Shown here: in pieces, positions 42,106-51,700 of the stretch | How the letters are laid out: each line of letters begins with the position of its first letter | Position numbering within the stretch: the first letter of the stretch is position 1 | DNA from: an uncultured Clostridium sp. | GTDB taxonomy: Bacteria > Bacillota > Clostridia > Clostridiales > Clostridiaceae | Assembly: GCA_900539375.1 (NCBI GenBank) | Contig: UQBY01000013.1 | Coordinates: forward strand, 22,508 to 86,507 | DNA: 64,000 nt | Reading direction: 5' to 3' | Program-made: the position numbers and the translations under genes | Notes under the pieces: generated by a model | What the model was told of the DNA's origin: nothing | Database searches by the model: none | The model's input: the letters and a program-made list of their open reading frames with translations, nothing else

Positions 42106-43218
42106 ATGAGCAAAAATATGATAAAACCTCCAGTTGAGATATTATATAAAGAAGAACTGGATGCATTAAAGAAAAATGATGATGGAGTAAAACCTAGCAA
42201 TTGGAATTTATCCCCAAAGGCTGTAAGAACATTTATATTAGGTTCTTCAAAGCCATTAATGTATAGAAATAAAGAAGTAAATATATCTAAAAAGTTTTTT
42301 GGAAACGATTCCTTAGTAGAAAGATGCATAATAACTTTAGCAGGAAATAGAGGGCTTATGTTAGTTGGAGAGCCTGGAACTGCAAAAACTATGTTATCTG
42401 AACTTTTATCAGCAGCTATATGTGGTTGTAGCACAAATACTGTTCAAGGTACAGCAGGAACTACTGAAGATATGATTAAGTATTCTTGGAATTATGCATT
42501 ACTTTTAGCAAAGGGTCCAAGTAAAGAAGCTTTAGTTAAAGCACCTTTATTTGTAGGAATGGAAAATGGAATTATAACAAGATTTGAAGAAATAACAAGA
42601 TGTCCTTCAGAAATTCAAGATAGCTTAATTAGTATTTTAAGTGATAAAGTATTAAACATTCCAGAGCTTGGTGATGAAGGTTTATTATTTGCAAAGCCTG
42701 GATTTAATGTAATTGGAACAGCCAATACAAGAGATAAGGGTGTAAATGAAATGAGTAGTGCCTTAAAAAGAAGATTTAACTTTGAAACAATTTTCCCTAT
42801 TAAAGATGTTTCTTTAGAGGCAAAAATTATAACAAATGAAGTAAATAAGCTTAAAAATGAAAATTCAATTGAAATGGAAGTTGATAATGATGTAGCTGAG
42901 CTTTTAGCTTCAACTTTTCATGAACTTAGAGAAGGAATTTCCTCTAATGGTATGAGAATTGACAAGCCTTCTGCTGTTATGAGCACTGCTGAAGCTGTTT
43001 CTGTTTATTATCAAACTATGATGAATGCTTACTATTATGGAGATTCTAAAATAAGTCTTGATTCTATGGTTCAAAATATTTTAGGAGCTGTGGCTAAGGA
43101 AAGTAGAGATGATTTAGAAAAACTTAGAAATTATTTTAATGTTGTTGTTAAGGCTAAGTCTTTAGAAGGTGGTGAACTATGGAAGAATTACTACGAAGCA
43201 AGGAAATGGATAAAATAG
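42106..43218 (+). CDS. MoxR-family AAA+ ATPase (E. coli YehL-like)
   Basis: A 370-residue MoxR AAA+ ATPase, first gene of the six-gene system. Walker A is GEPGTAKT with K94 (G88-T95); Walker B reads ITRFEEITRCP, with Glu in place of the usual Asp of the DE pair; sensor-1 Asn is in GTANTRDKG; the arginine finger region is SSALKRRFNFE. MoxR proteins usually remodel or assemble a partner together with a VWA protein, encoded here two genes on. Family and gene order match E. coli yehL. AATAGGAG precedes the ATG. The end overlaps the next gene by 40 bp. Confidence 0.88.
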   Translation: MSKNMIKPPVEILYKEELDALKKNDDGVKPSNWNLSPKAVRTFILGSSKPLMYRNKEVNISKKFFGNDSLVERCIITLAGNRGLMLVGEPGTAKTMLSELLSAAICGCSTNTVQGTAGTTEDMIKYSWNYALLLAKGPSKEALVKAPLFVGMENGIITRFEEITRCPSEIQDSLISILSDKVLNIPELGDEGLLFAKPGFNVIGTANTRDKGVNEMSSALKRRFNFETIFPIKDVSLEAKIITNEVNKLKNENSIEMEVDNDVAELLASTFHELREGISSNGMRIDKPSAVMSTAEAVSVYYQTMMNAYYYGDSKISLDSMVQNILGAVAKESRDDLEKLRNYFNVVVKAKSLEGGELWKNYYEARKWIK

Positions 43219-45590
43219 AAGAACTATTTAATAAAGCTTTTAATCTTAATTCTAATATTGTTTTTTTTCCAGTAAGACATCATAGCCCAGCTTGTTCTTG
43301 TAATCTAAAAAAGACTATAGAAGAATATAATCCAGATGTTATTTTAATAGAAGGTTTAATTGATGGAAATAAAGTTAAAAAATTTCTTGAAGATGAAGAA
43401 AGTGAAGCACCTTTTTCTATGTATTATTCCTATTCAGATACTAAAGGGTTTGTAAGTAAAGAAAAGGAAAAATATAAATGTTATTATCCTTTTTTAGATT
43501 ATTCTCCAGAACTTGTTGCTTTAAGGGAAGGAAAAAAGAGAGGAATTGAAACTTATTTTATTGATTTACCTTATAGTGAGATTTTAATTAATTGTAAGGA
43601 AGGAAAGGGGCTTTTAAAGAAGGAAAATAAATCAAATTATAATGATGATTATTTATTTGAAAGAGGAAAATTTTTTGAAAGCTTATGTGAAAAGGAAAGC
43701 TGTAGAAATTTTAATGAACTTTGGGAAAAATTATTTGAAATAAAGGGCTTTTATATATCAAAGGAAAGCTTTGTTAAAAATATACTTTCTTATTGTTATC
43801 TTACAAGATTAAATACTCCTAAAGAAGAATTAATTGAAGAAGGGTGTATAGCAAGAGAAATTTTTATGACCTCTAAAATACAGGAATTTTCAAAGGAGTA
43901 TAAAAAGGTTTTAGTTGTAACTGGAGGTTTTCATACCTATGGAATACTAGAACTTTTAGATAAGGAAAATAAAATTAAATTACATAAATTTAATAAAGAT
44001 GATAGTAAAGTATATGTTATGCCATATTCAATGGAAGCTGTGGACCAATTAAATGGATATGCAAGTGGAATGCCTTTTCCAAACTTTTATGAAGAGGTTT
44101 GGAAGGGAATAGAAAAAAATCAGAATAATTTTTATGAAGATTCTGTTTTAAAATTCATTATAAAAACAGGAAAAGAAGTTAGAAAAAATGATGGATGTCT
44201 TTCTACATTTGATGAAATATGTGCCTTTAATATGTGTAAGGGTTTAGCTTCCCTTAGAGAAAAAAATCAATGTGGGGCTTATGAGCTTATAGATGGAATA
44301 ACTTCTTCATTTATAAAGGGAGATTTAAACATATCAACAGAGGACCCTTTAAAAATTTTATATAAAAATCTTACAGGAAATAAAATAGGTAAACTTTGTG
44401 AAAAAGCAGATGTTCCACCATTAGTACAGGATTTTAAAACTTTAGCAGAAAAATATAAGCTTAAAATAGTAACAACAATGGAACAAGAAATTGCATTAGA
44501 TATATTCTCTAGCAAAAGACATAGAGAAATAAGTTCAATGCTTCATAGAATGGAATATTTAAATACAAATTTTTGTAAAGTGAAAAAAGGTCCTAATATT
44601 TTACTTAAAAGGAATACTAACTTAGTAAGAGAAGTATGGAAATATAAGTGGAATACAAGTGTTGATTCTGCTTTAATTGATAATTCTGTTTATGGAGGAA
44701 CTTTAAAGGAAGCTACTTTATCTTTAGTAAAAAAAGAAATTAAAGATAATGCAAAAAATTCAGGGGATATTTCAAAGATACTTGTACAAGCTTTTTATAT
44801 GGGCCTTGAAGAAGTGTTTAATTCTACAATATTATCTTTAAGAGATGCTATAGCAGAAGATGGAAGTTTTTATTCTCTTATAGATTGTTTAAAATATTTA
44901 AATTCAATTTATTATATGAGAGAGCTTTATAATATGTTTAGTATGGATAAAATAGGAGAAATTATATTTTCTTGTTATAGTAAACTTTCTATATTAATTC
45001 CTGATTTATATTTAACAAATGAAGAGGATTCAATTAAAACTGTAAATGCTTTAAAAGAAATATTCAATGTTGTGTTAAATAGAGATATTAATTTAGATAA
45101 AGATATTTTAAAAGAAGCCTTAAGGTCATTATTAAGAGCTAAAGAAAGTAATCCAAGTGTTGAAGGAGCAACCCTTGGAATTTTATATGGTCTTAATGAT
45201 GTTGAAATAGATGAAATAAAATTTGCTGCTGAAGGATATATTTTAGGAACAAAAGAAAAGGTAATGAAAGTTCCAGGATTTTTAAATGGATTATTTTCTA
45301 CAGCAAGGGATGTTGTTTTTATAGATGATTCTATTTTAAAATCTGTTGATAAGCTTGTAAATGATGTATCAGAAGAGGAATTTATAAAAGTTATACCAGA
45401 GTTAAGACTTGCCTTTAGCTATTTTACTCCAAGAGAAATAGATGAAATTGGAGGAAATGTTTCTAAAATGTATGGAATAAGCAAAAGAAAATTTCATAGC
45501 TTAAAGGGAATATCACCAAATGTAGTTTCATTAGGAGAAGAGTTAGACAAAAATATATCAGAATTTATGAAAGAGGAGGGCTTATTATAA
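43179..45590 (+). CDS. DUF5682 protein (E. coli YehM-like)
   Basis: An 803-residue protein of the DUF5682 family, always found with MoxR and VWA genes in the loci I know of. The N-terminal PVRHHSPAC (31-39) and VILIEG (E58) with a later YFIDLP resemble the histidine/glutamate pattern of the EreA/ChaN/TraB enzyme fold, so a hydrolase-like domain is possible but unproven. The rest is mainly helical. ATG 43179 overlaps the MoxR gene by 40 bp and has AAGGTGGTG upstream; a second ATG at 43206 is less well placed. The VWA gene starts on the last base of its stop region. Confidence 0.85.
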   Translation: MEELLRSKEMDKIEELFNKAFNLNSNIVFFPVRHHSPACSCNLKKTIEEYNPDVILIEGLIDGNKVKKFLEDEESEAPFSMYYSYSDTKGFVSKEKEKYKCYYPFLDYSPELVALREGKKRGIETYFIDLPYSEILINCKEGKGLLKKENKSNYNDDYLFERGKFFESLCEKESCRNFNELWEKLFEIKGFYISKESFVKNILSYCYLTRLNTPKEELIEEGCIAREIFMTSKIQEFSKEYKKVLVVTGGFHTYGILELLDKENKIKLHKFNKDDSKVYVMPYSMEAVDQLNGYASGMPFPNFYEEVWKGIEKNQNNFYEDSVLKFIIKTGKEVRKNDGCLSTFDEICAFNMCKGLASLREKNQCGAYELIDGITSSFIKGDLNISTEDPLKILYKNLTGNKIGKLCEKADVPPLVQDFKTLAEKYKLKIVTTMEQEIALDIFSSKRHREISSMLHRMEYLNTNFCKVKKGPNILLKRNTNLVREVWKYKWNTSVDSALIDNSVYGGTLKEATLSLVKKEIKDNAKNSGDISKILVQAFYMGLEEVFNSTILSLRDAIAEDGSFYSLIDCLKYLNSIYYMRELYNMFSMDKIGEIIFSCYSKLSILIPDLYLTNEEDSIKTVNALKEIFNVVLNRDINLDKDILKEALRSLLRAKESNPSVEGATLGILYGLNDVEIDEIKFAAEGYILGTKEKVMKVPGFLNGLFSTARDVVFIDDSILKSVDKLVNDVSEEEFIKVIPELRLAFSYFTPREIDEIGGNVSKMYGISKRKFHSLKGISPNVVSLGEELDKNISEFMKEEGLL

Positions 45591-46717
45591 TGGATGCTTC
45601 TAATTTAAATAAATGGAGGCTTATCTTGGGAAAATATTCAGATAATCAAATAGGATTTAAAGAAGAGGCTTCCTCTTTAAATTATATGGATATGGATGAA
45701 CTTTTAGATTATTTATATTCAAGAGAATATGGTGAAGAAGATGGAGTAAGAAGAGAAAGAAAAGGAAGCTTTGACCCTTCAAATCTTACAGTACCATTAT
45801 GGATAACAAAAATTAGAGAGGTTTTTCCAAAGGAAACAGTAGAAATATTAGAAAAGCATGCTTTAGATAAATATGAACTTACAGAATTATTAACAGATAA
45901 AGAAGTTTTAGAAAAGCTAGAGCCTAATAAAGAACTTTTAAAAAATATCCTTCAAATGAAACATTTAATGAAGGGAGAAATTTTAGAAACTGCTAAGCAA
46001 ATAGTAAAAAAGGTAGCTGATGATATAACTAAAAAACTTGAAAGTGATGTAAAAAAAGCCATTGTTGGAAGAGTAAATAAAAATAAGTCAAGCCTTATAA
46101 AATCTTCAAGAAATATTGATTATAAAAGAACAATAAAGACAAATTTAAAAAATTTTGACACAGAAGAAAATAGGCTTGTTGTAGATAAGGTTTATTTTAA
46201 TGATAGAGTAAAAAAATATAATCCTTGGAATGTAATAATAGCAGTAGATGAAAGTGGTTCTATGCTTGATTCTGTAATACATAGTGCAATTATGGCAGGA
46301 ATTTTTTCAAAACTTCCAATGCTTAAAACAAATTTAGTTATATTTGATACAGAGGTTGTAGATTTAAGTGGATATATAGATGAACCAGTAGAAACTCTTA
46401 TGAGTGTTCAGCTTGGGGGAGGAACAAATATTACTAAAGCACTTCAATATTGTGAAACCTTAATAGAAAATCCTCATAGAACTATGGTTATTTTAGTAAC
46501 AGATTTATATGAAGGATATGGCTATGGAAATATGTATGCCACAGCAAAATCTATTATAGAATCAGGAGCAAAGCTAATAGTTTTAACAGCTTTAGACATG
46601 GAAGCAACACCTATCTATGATAAAAATGCAGCTCAAAAAATGGCTTCTCTTGGAGCTGAGGTTGGAGCAATGACACCAGGAGGATTATCAGAATGGATAG
46701 CAAAAATAATTTCTTAG
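45590..46717 (+). CDS. VWA-domain protein (E. coli YehP-like)
   Basis: A 375-residue protein with a C-terminal von Willebrand factor A domain (about 213-372). The metal-ion-dependent adhesion site is intact: D220-x-S222-x-S224, T279 in GGGTNIT and D305 in VTDLYEG. The N-terminal half is helical and charged, typical of CoxE/YehP proteins. VWA proteins are the usual substrates or adaptors of MoxR ATPases, so it should act with the 42106 product. The start overlaps the DUF5682 stop and its end overlaps the SWIM gene by 25 bp. Confidence 0.88.
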   Translation: MDASNLNKWRLILGKYSDNQIGFKEEASSLNYMDMDELLDYLYSREYGEEDGVRRERKGSFDPSNLTVPLWITKIREVFPKETVEILEKHALDKYELTELLTDKEVLEKLEPNKELLKNILQMKHLMKGEILETAKQIVKKVADDITKKLESDVKKAIVGRVNKNKSSLIKSSRNIDYKRTIKTNLKNFDTEENRLVVDKVYFNDRVKKYNPWNVIIAVDESGSMLDSVIHSAIMAGIFSKLPMLKTNLVIFDTEVVDLSGYIDEPVETLMSVQLGGGTNITKALQYCETLIENPHRTMVILVTDLYEGYGYGNMYATAKSIIESGAKLIVLTALDMEATPIYDKNAAQKMASLGAEVGAMTPGGLSEWIAKIIS

Positions 46718-48369
46718 AAAAACTTAAAAATTTAGTTTCCATAATGGATGATGATTATATTATTGGAATAAGCAATAAAGGTATATTAAATAGAAGTAAA
46801 AAGGATTTAGAAAAGGCTTCTTCTATAGAATATTCAATAAATGATGATAATATTGAATTTAAAATTGATGATATTGTATGTAACATAGGGGATGAAATTA
46901 AAAATTATAAATGCAGTTGTCCTTCTAGAAATATATGTAAACATGTTGTTATGAGCTATCTATACCTAATAAATCACAAAAATGAAATCTTTGGTGAAGA
47001 TAGTAATAATAATGGTGAAGAAGAAGAAATAAAAAATGACTTTTCAAAGCTTAGAGAATATCCTTTAGAGGAAATAAAGAAGGAAATAGGAGATAAAAGT
47101 TTTGGAGATATAATAAAGAGAATATCCTTTGGAGTTAAGTATGAATTAACAGAAGGGTCAATAATAAAGGTTGATTTTGGAGAAGAAGAGTGTGTAGTAA
47201 AACTTTTAGATGATATAGAAAATTCAGTGTGTAGCTGTAAAAGTAAAGAATTATGTAGACATAAAGCAGAGGCTCTTATTCTTTATAAGCTTGAAAAAGG
47301 TGATATAACTTTAGAAGACTTAAAGACCTATGAAAAGAAAATTAAGTTTGTAGATGAAGAAACAATAAAAAAACCATCCTTTGAAATAAGAAAATCTATT
47401 GAGGAAATAATGATTACAGGACTTGCAAGATGTTCTCAAAGTACTTTAGATAAAATTAATAATATGGCTGTTATTTGCCATAATTATGACCTACCTAATT
47501 TTGAAAAAAATTTAAGAGATATATCAAAGGAAATTTCTCTTTATTTTAACAAAAATGCATCCTTTACAAAGAAAAAGCTTTTAAGAAAATTAACAAATGT
47601 ATATACAAATACTTTTATTTTAGAAAATACAACAGACCTATCTAAGCTTACAGAACTTATAGGTGAATTTAAAAGTTCTTATTATGAAATTCCAATTATA
47701 GAGCTTTATGGAGTTTTAAGTGAAAATTGGATTAGTAAATCTGGCTATGAAGGAACAACTTATTATTTTTATGAAAATAAGAGAAAAAAATGGTTTACTT
47801 ATACAAATGCAATGCCTATATTTTATGATAATACACCTTATAACAATTATTATAGAAGAACAAATGCTTATGCACCTTGGGGTCTTAATTGCAAAATTGA
47901 GGAACTAAGTAGAATTAACTTTAAACTAGTTCATGGTAAAATAAATTCTCAAAATAGATTATCTTCAAGTAGTGAAACTAAGGGTATGGTAATAGGAAAA
48001 AGTAATTTATCAGACTTAGAAATACAAGATTATTTATTTGATAATTGGAAGACTCTTATAGATAAAAAACTAAACTCATACAATAATGAAAGTATAAATA
48101 TAATATTTTTAAAGGTAAAAGAGTTTGGAGAATGTTCTTTTGATAAAATAAATCAAACCCTTAATCTTCCTATATATGATGAAGAAAAAAATATTATAAA
48201 TATAAAAGTTCAATTTTCAAGTAAAACAAAATCAATGATAAGGGTATTAGAAAGATTAAGTAAAAAAAATCCACCTTTATTTTTAGGAAGAGTATTTATA
48301 AGTGAAGGAGAAATTACATTTTATCCAATTGCATATTATAAAGATTCTGAAGTTTGTAATTTAACTTAA
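46693..48369 (+). CDS. SWIM zinc-motif protein (E. coli YehQ-like)
   Basis: A 558-residue protein with two SWIM-type zinc motifs of identical spacing: C74-x-C76-x5-C82-x-H84 and C180-x-C182-x5-C188-x-H190. SWIM domains bind DNA, RNA or protein partners. The rest, including the Tyr/Asn-rich middle and a C-terminal region (about 400-558), is unassigned. It has AGGAGG 9 bp before ATG 46693. Position and domain match E. coli YehQ; I cannot say whether the E. coli protein has one motif or two. Confidence 0.83.
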   Translation: MDSKNNFLEKLKNLVSIMDDDYIIGISNKGILNRSKKDLEKASSIEYSINDDNIEFKIDDIVCNIGDEIKNYKCSCPSRNICKHVVMSYLYLINHKNEIFGEDSNNNGEEEEIKNDFSKLREYPLEEIKKEIGDKSFGDIIKRISFGVKYELTEGSIIKVDFGEEECVVKLLDDIENSVCSCKSKELCRHKAEALILYKLEKGDITLEDLKTYEKKIKFVDEETIKKPSFEIRKSIEEIMITGLARCSQSTLDKINNMAVICHNYDLPNFEKNLRDISKEISLYFNKNASFTKKKLLRKLTNVYTNTFILENTTDLSKLTELIGEFKSSYYEIPIIELYGVLSENWISKSGYEGTTYYFYENKRKKWFTYTNAMPIFYDNTPYNNYYRRTNAYAPWGLNCKIEELSRINFKLVHGKINSQNRLSSSSETKGMVIGKSNLSDLEIQDYLFDNWKTLIDKKLNSYNNESINIIFLKVKEFGECSFDKINQTLNLPIYDEEKNIINIKVQFSSKTKSMIRVLERLSKKNPPLFLGRVFISEGEITFYPIAYYKDSEVCNLT

Positions 48370-48383
48370 AAGGGGTGAAGATT

Positions 48384-48695
48384 TTGGAAGAGATATTAGC
48401 ATTAATAGATGATATAGATAATATAATGGAAGATTTATTATCTAGTGGTTTTAATGCAGTTCATGAGTTTACTATAAAAGAACTTGAAAGATTAGGAGCT
48501 TTAAGTGAAGGCTATGGAATGAAAACTTGTTCAGAAATGTTAAATAATTTAAAAGAAACCTTAGAGAAAAAAAGACATAACTTTGATTTTAATTATGAAA
48601 AAACAATAGAAGAATATTTTAAAATTAATAAATATTTAATCCTTTGCAGAAGAAAACTTGAAGTTAATAAAGCTATAAATAATTTAAAAAAATAG
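48384..48695 (+). CDS. Small helical protein of the yeh-like system
   Basis: A 103-residue protein, probably all helical, with no known domain. TTG 48384 is chosen because AAAAGGGG (48367-48374) lies about 9 bp upstream; an in-frame GTG at 48375 abuts that site. Charged amphipathic helices dominate, for example EMLNNLKETLEKKR. It lies between the SWIM and DUF4132 genes. E. coli has a small gene (yehK) in a comparable position next to yehI, but no sequence relation can be claimed from memory. Confidence 0.72.
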   Translation: MEEILALIDDIDNIMEDLLSSGFNAVHEFTIKELERLGALSEGYGMKTCSEMLNNLKETLEKKRHNFDFNYEKTIEEYFKINKYLILCRRKLEVNKAINNLKK

Positions 48696-48697
48696 CC

Positions 48698-48726
48698 TTG
48701 AACGTATGTTCGCATAGTGGTATTAT
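48698..48726 (+). promoter_or_regulatory. SOS-type promoter of the DUF4132 gene
   Basis: TTGAAC (48698-48703), an exact 17-bp spacer, and TATTAT (48721-48726), 32 bp before the start codon. The LexA box at 48699-48712 covers the -35 element. The DUF4132 gene can therefore be transcribed separately from the rest of the operon. Confidence 0.68.
48699..48712. promoter_or_regulatory. LexA (SOS) box
   Basis: TGAACGTATGTTCG matches the Gram-positive LexA/DinR consensus CGAACRNRYGTTYG at every position but the first. The core GAAC-GTAT-GTTC is a perfect dyad overlapping the -35 of a good promoter. Confidence 0.75.
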
Positions 48727-48757
48727 ATAGAAAAGGGAAAGAATAGGAGAGAAATTT

Positions 48758-51700
48758 ATGAATATAAAAGAACACTTATTAAACAGAATTACTGATGGTT
48801 TTGAAGAACTTAATATTTCTCAAGATATAATAGATGAACTTGATGAATATTTAAATAATGAAATTGATGAAAGGGAATTTTTAGATAAACTTCCTAGAAT
48901 AGATTTTTCAAAAGTAAATAAAAGAGGAAAATTAATTCAAGCAATAGATTCAATAAGAAGACATAATGATAAAGAATATTTAAGAAAATATATAAATGCT
49001 TTATATGAAATAGGAAGAGAAAGTGCAAATATTATAGTTAGAAGTAATTATTATTCATTTAGTTTAAAAGAAGTTAATGAATATATAAATATTGGAATAG
49101 AAAAATTTAAAGTATATTCAATGTATTTAGAAGCAAATGCTTATGATTTAAATTATTTATACACTCATGTACTTTATGATATATATAAATTATGTAAGAA
49201 TGAACCAGAGGAAGCAAAAAAGGTAATAAAGAATTTAAAATGCAATACTATTATATACGATAATGCAAATACTGTTATAAGTTCAATATATTGTGCTTTA
49301 GTAGATTTTAATAATTTAAAAGCTCTTAAAAATGATGTTAACACATATAATTTTTGTAGAAGCACTTTATCATATATAGAAGAAGAATCTATGTTAGATT
49401 CTATAGATAATATGTATGAAAATAAACTTCCAGAGGATTTTATAAAAAGAATAAATGACTTTATAAAAAGTGATAAAAGCTTTGAAGATGGAGAAGTAAA
49501 ACTTATTTTAAAAGCAATTAAATCTTATGAACCTAGCAATTATCTTTTCAGATTTTTATTAGGATTAGCCTATTTAAATTTTAATAATTCAAAAATTCTT
49601 CATAGATTTGTTAAATTCTTTGCAAAAGTTGAACCTAAAATGGCTTTAGATTCAATATTTAATATTTTTAATAATATGCAAAAGGAATTAAAGAAAGATA
49701 TAAATGGTAAAGGTGTACCTTATAACTTTCAAGTATACAATTTAGATAAAATTTTAGATGTTGAAGAGAAATATTATGTTTTATGGTGTGCTGAAAAATT
49801 TGAAAATCAAAATAAGGATAAAGGAAGAAAACTTCTTGAAAAGAAATTTGAAGAAAATAGCAAGGCCTTTGAAGAAGCCTCAAAAATATGTGACCCTTCT
49901 ATGAGCAATTATTTAATGTCCTTTTTCCTTAATGGAGAAGATAGAAGTAAGTATTATGATAGCATAAAAGAAAATTGTATAAACTTTGTCTTAAAAAATA
50001 ATAAATTACTAGATAGTAGAACTATTTCAAATAAAGAAGAATTAATAATAAGAGAATTTTTAGAAGGTAAAAAGTCCTTTGAAGAATGCGAAAAAACATT
50101 TTATTCAATTCCTAAAACTTCAAGCTATTATTATTTTAATGTACAGTCTTTTAATAAAAATATAAAACTTTTAAAGAAATGTAATATGAAAGATTTATAT
50201 GATAGAATTTTATTATTAGTTGCTTCTGTTGAAGAGAGTTATTATTTATGGGCAATGGCAGTTTATGATATTTATTATAGAGATGATAATTCAATTAATG
50301 AAGTAACAGAAATGATTAATTATATGTTTAACGTATTTAATGAAAACAATTTACCTCTTGAAAAGCAAATGACTATTATAGACAATATGCTTTCAAACTA
50401 TGGTCATGAAAATGTAAAAAAAATTGCTATTCAAGGTATAATAAATAAAATGATAGCTAATAATAAAAAAGAATTTGCAGAAAAAATAAAAACAGTATCT
50501 GTAGATGGAAGAGTAAGATTTTTACAATCTATTTTTAAGGCTAAAAATGAAGAAAATGCTAAAATATTAATATCTTATTTTTGTGATTCTTCAAAAGTTG
50601 TAAAAGAAAAGTTAGTATCATTATTTGAAGATGAAATAGAATTTTATCCACTAATAAAGGAAAAACTTCTTTCTAAAAAGCAAGGGGAAAGGGAAGTTAG
50701 TATAAGAATTTTAGATAGTTTTAAAAATTCTAAAGAATGTGATGAGGAAACTAAAACTTTAATAACAGAAGAATTAAATACAGCTTTAGAAAGGGAAAAA
50801 AGCCAAAAGATAAGGGAATTGTTAATGAAAACATTAAATATTGAAAATAAAAATAATGAAACATTATCAGATGAATCCTTTATAAAAAGTATATTAAAAG
50901 GAAATAGAAAAAGTTCTTTGGCTTGGCTTGAAGTAGGAAAATTAAGTAGTGTTAAAATGAAAGATAGTGAAGAATATGCTACTGAAGATTATTTAAATGC
51001 TTTATTATTATGTTATTCTTCAATAGGAACTATAGCAATAAGTCAAGATGGAAATAAACTTGCAAAAAAATTAGATAAAAATGATTTAGCTTTATTTGCA
51101 AATGAAGTTTTTGATAAATGGTTTGAATTAGGTGCAGAAGCTAAAAAGAGATGGGTTCTTGCTTTTTCAGCTATTTATGGAGGAAACACTATTGTACCAA
51201 AATTAAATACAAATATAAGTGAATGGGCTAAAAACTCAAGAGGTGCAATAGCTAGTGAAGCAGTAAGGGCATTAGCTTTAAATGGAAGTGCAACAGCTTT
51301 ATTAATAGTAGATGGAATTTCAAGAAAATTTAAATTTAAACAAGTAAAAACAGCAGCAGGAGAAGCATTAAACTTTGCAGCAGAACAAATGGGAATGGAT
51401 AGAGAAGAACTTTCAGATAAAATAGTTCCATCTCTTGGTTTTGATAAAAATGGAGAAAGAATATTTGATTATGGAACAAGAAAGTTTAAGGTTATTCTTA
51501 CTCCTAGCTTAGAAATTGAAGTTTATGATGAAAAGGATAAAAAGCTAAAAAATCTTCCAGCTCCAGGTAAGAGAGATGATGAAAAAATAGCAAAAGAAAG
51601 CCATGCAGAATTTAAAGCCTTTAAAAAGCAACTTAAAACAACAATTTCAGTACAAGCTACTCGTTTAGATTTAGCTTTATCTTCAGAAAGAAAATGGTCA

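Noticed and set aside
47720..47908. 62-codon open frame on the same strand inside the SWIM gene
   Set aside because: Wrong frame within a confident gene; no ribosome site.
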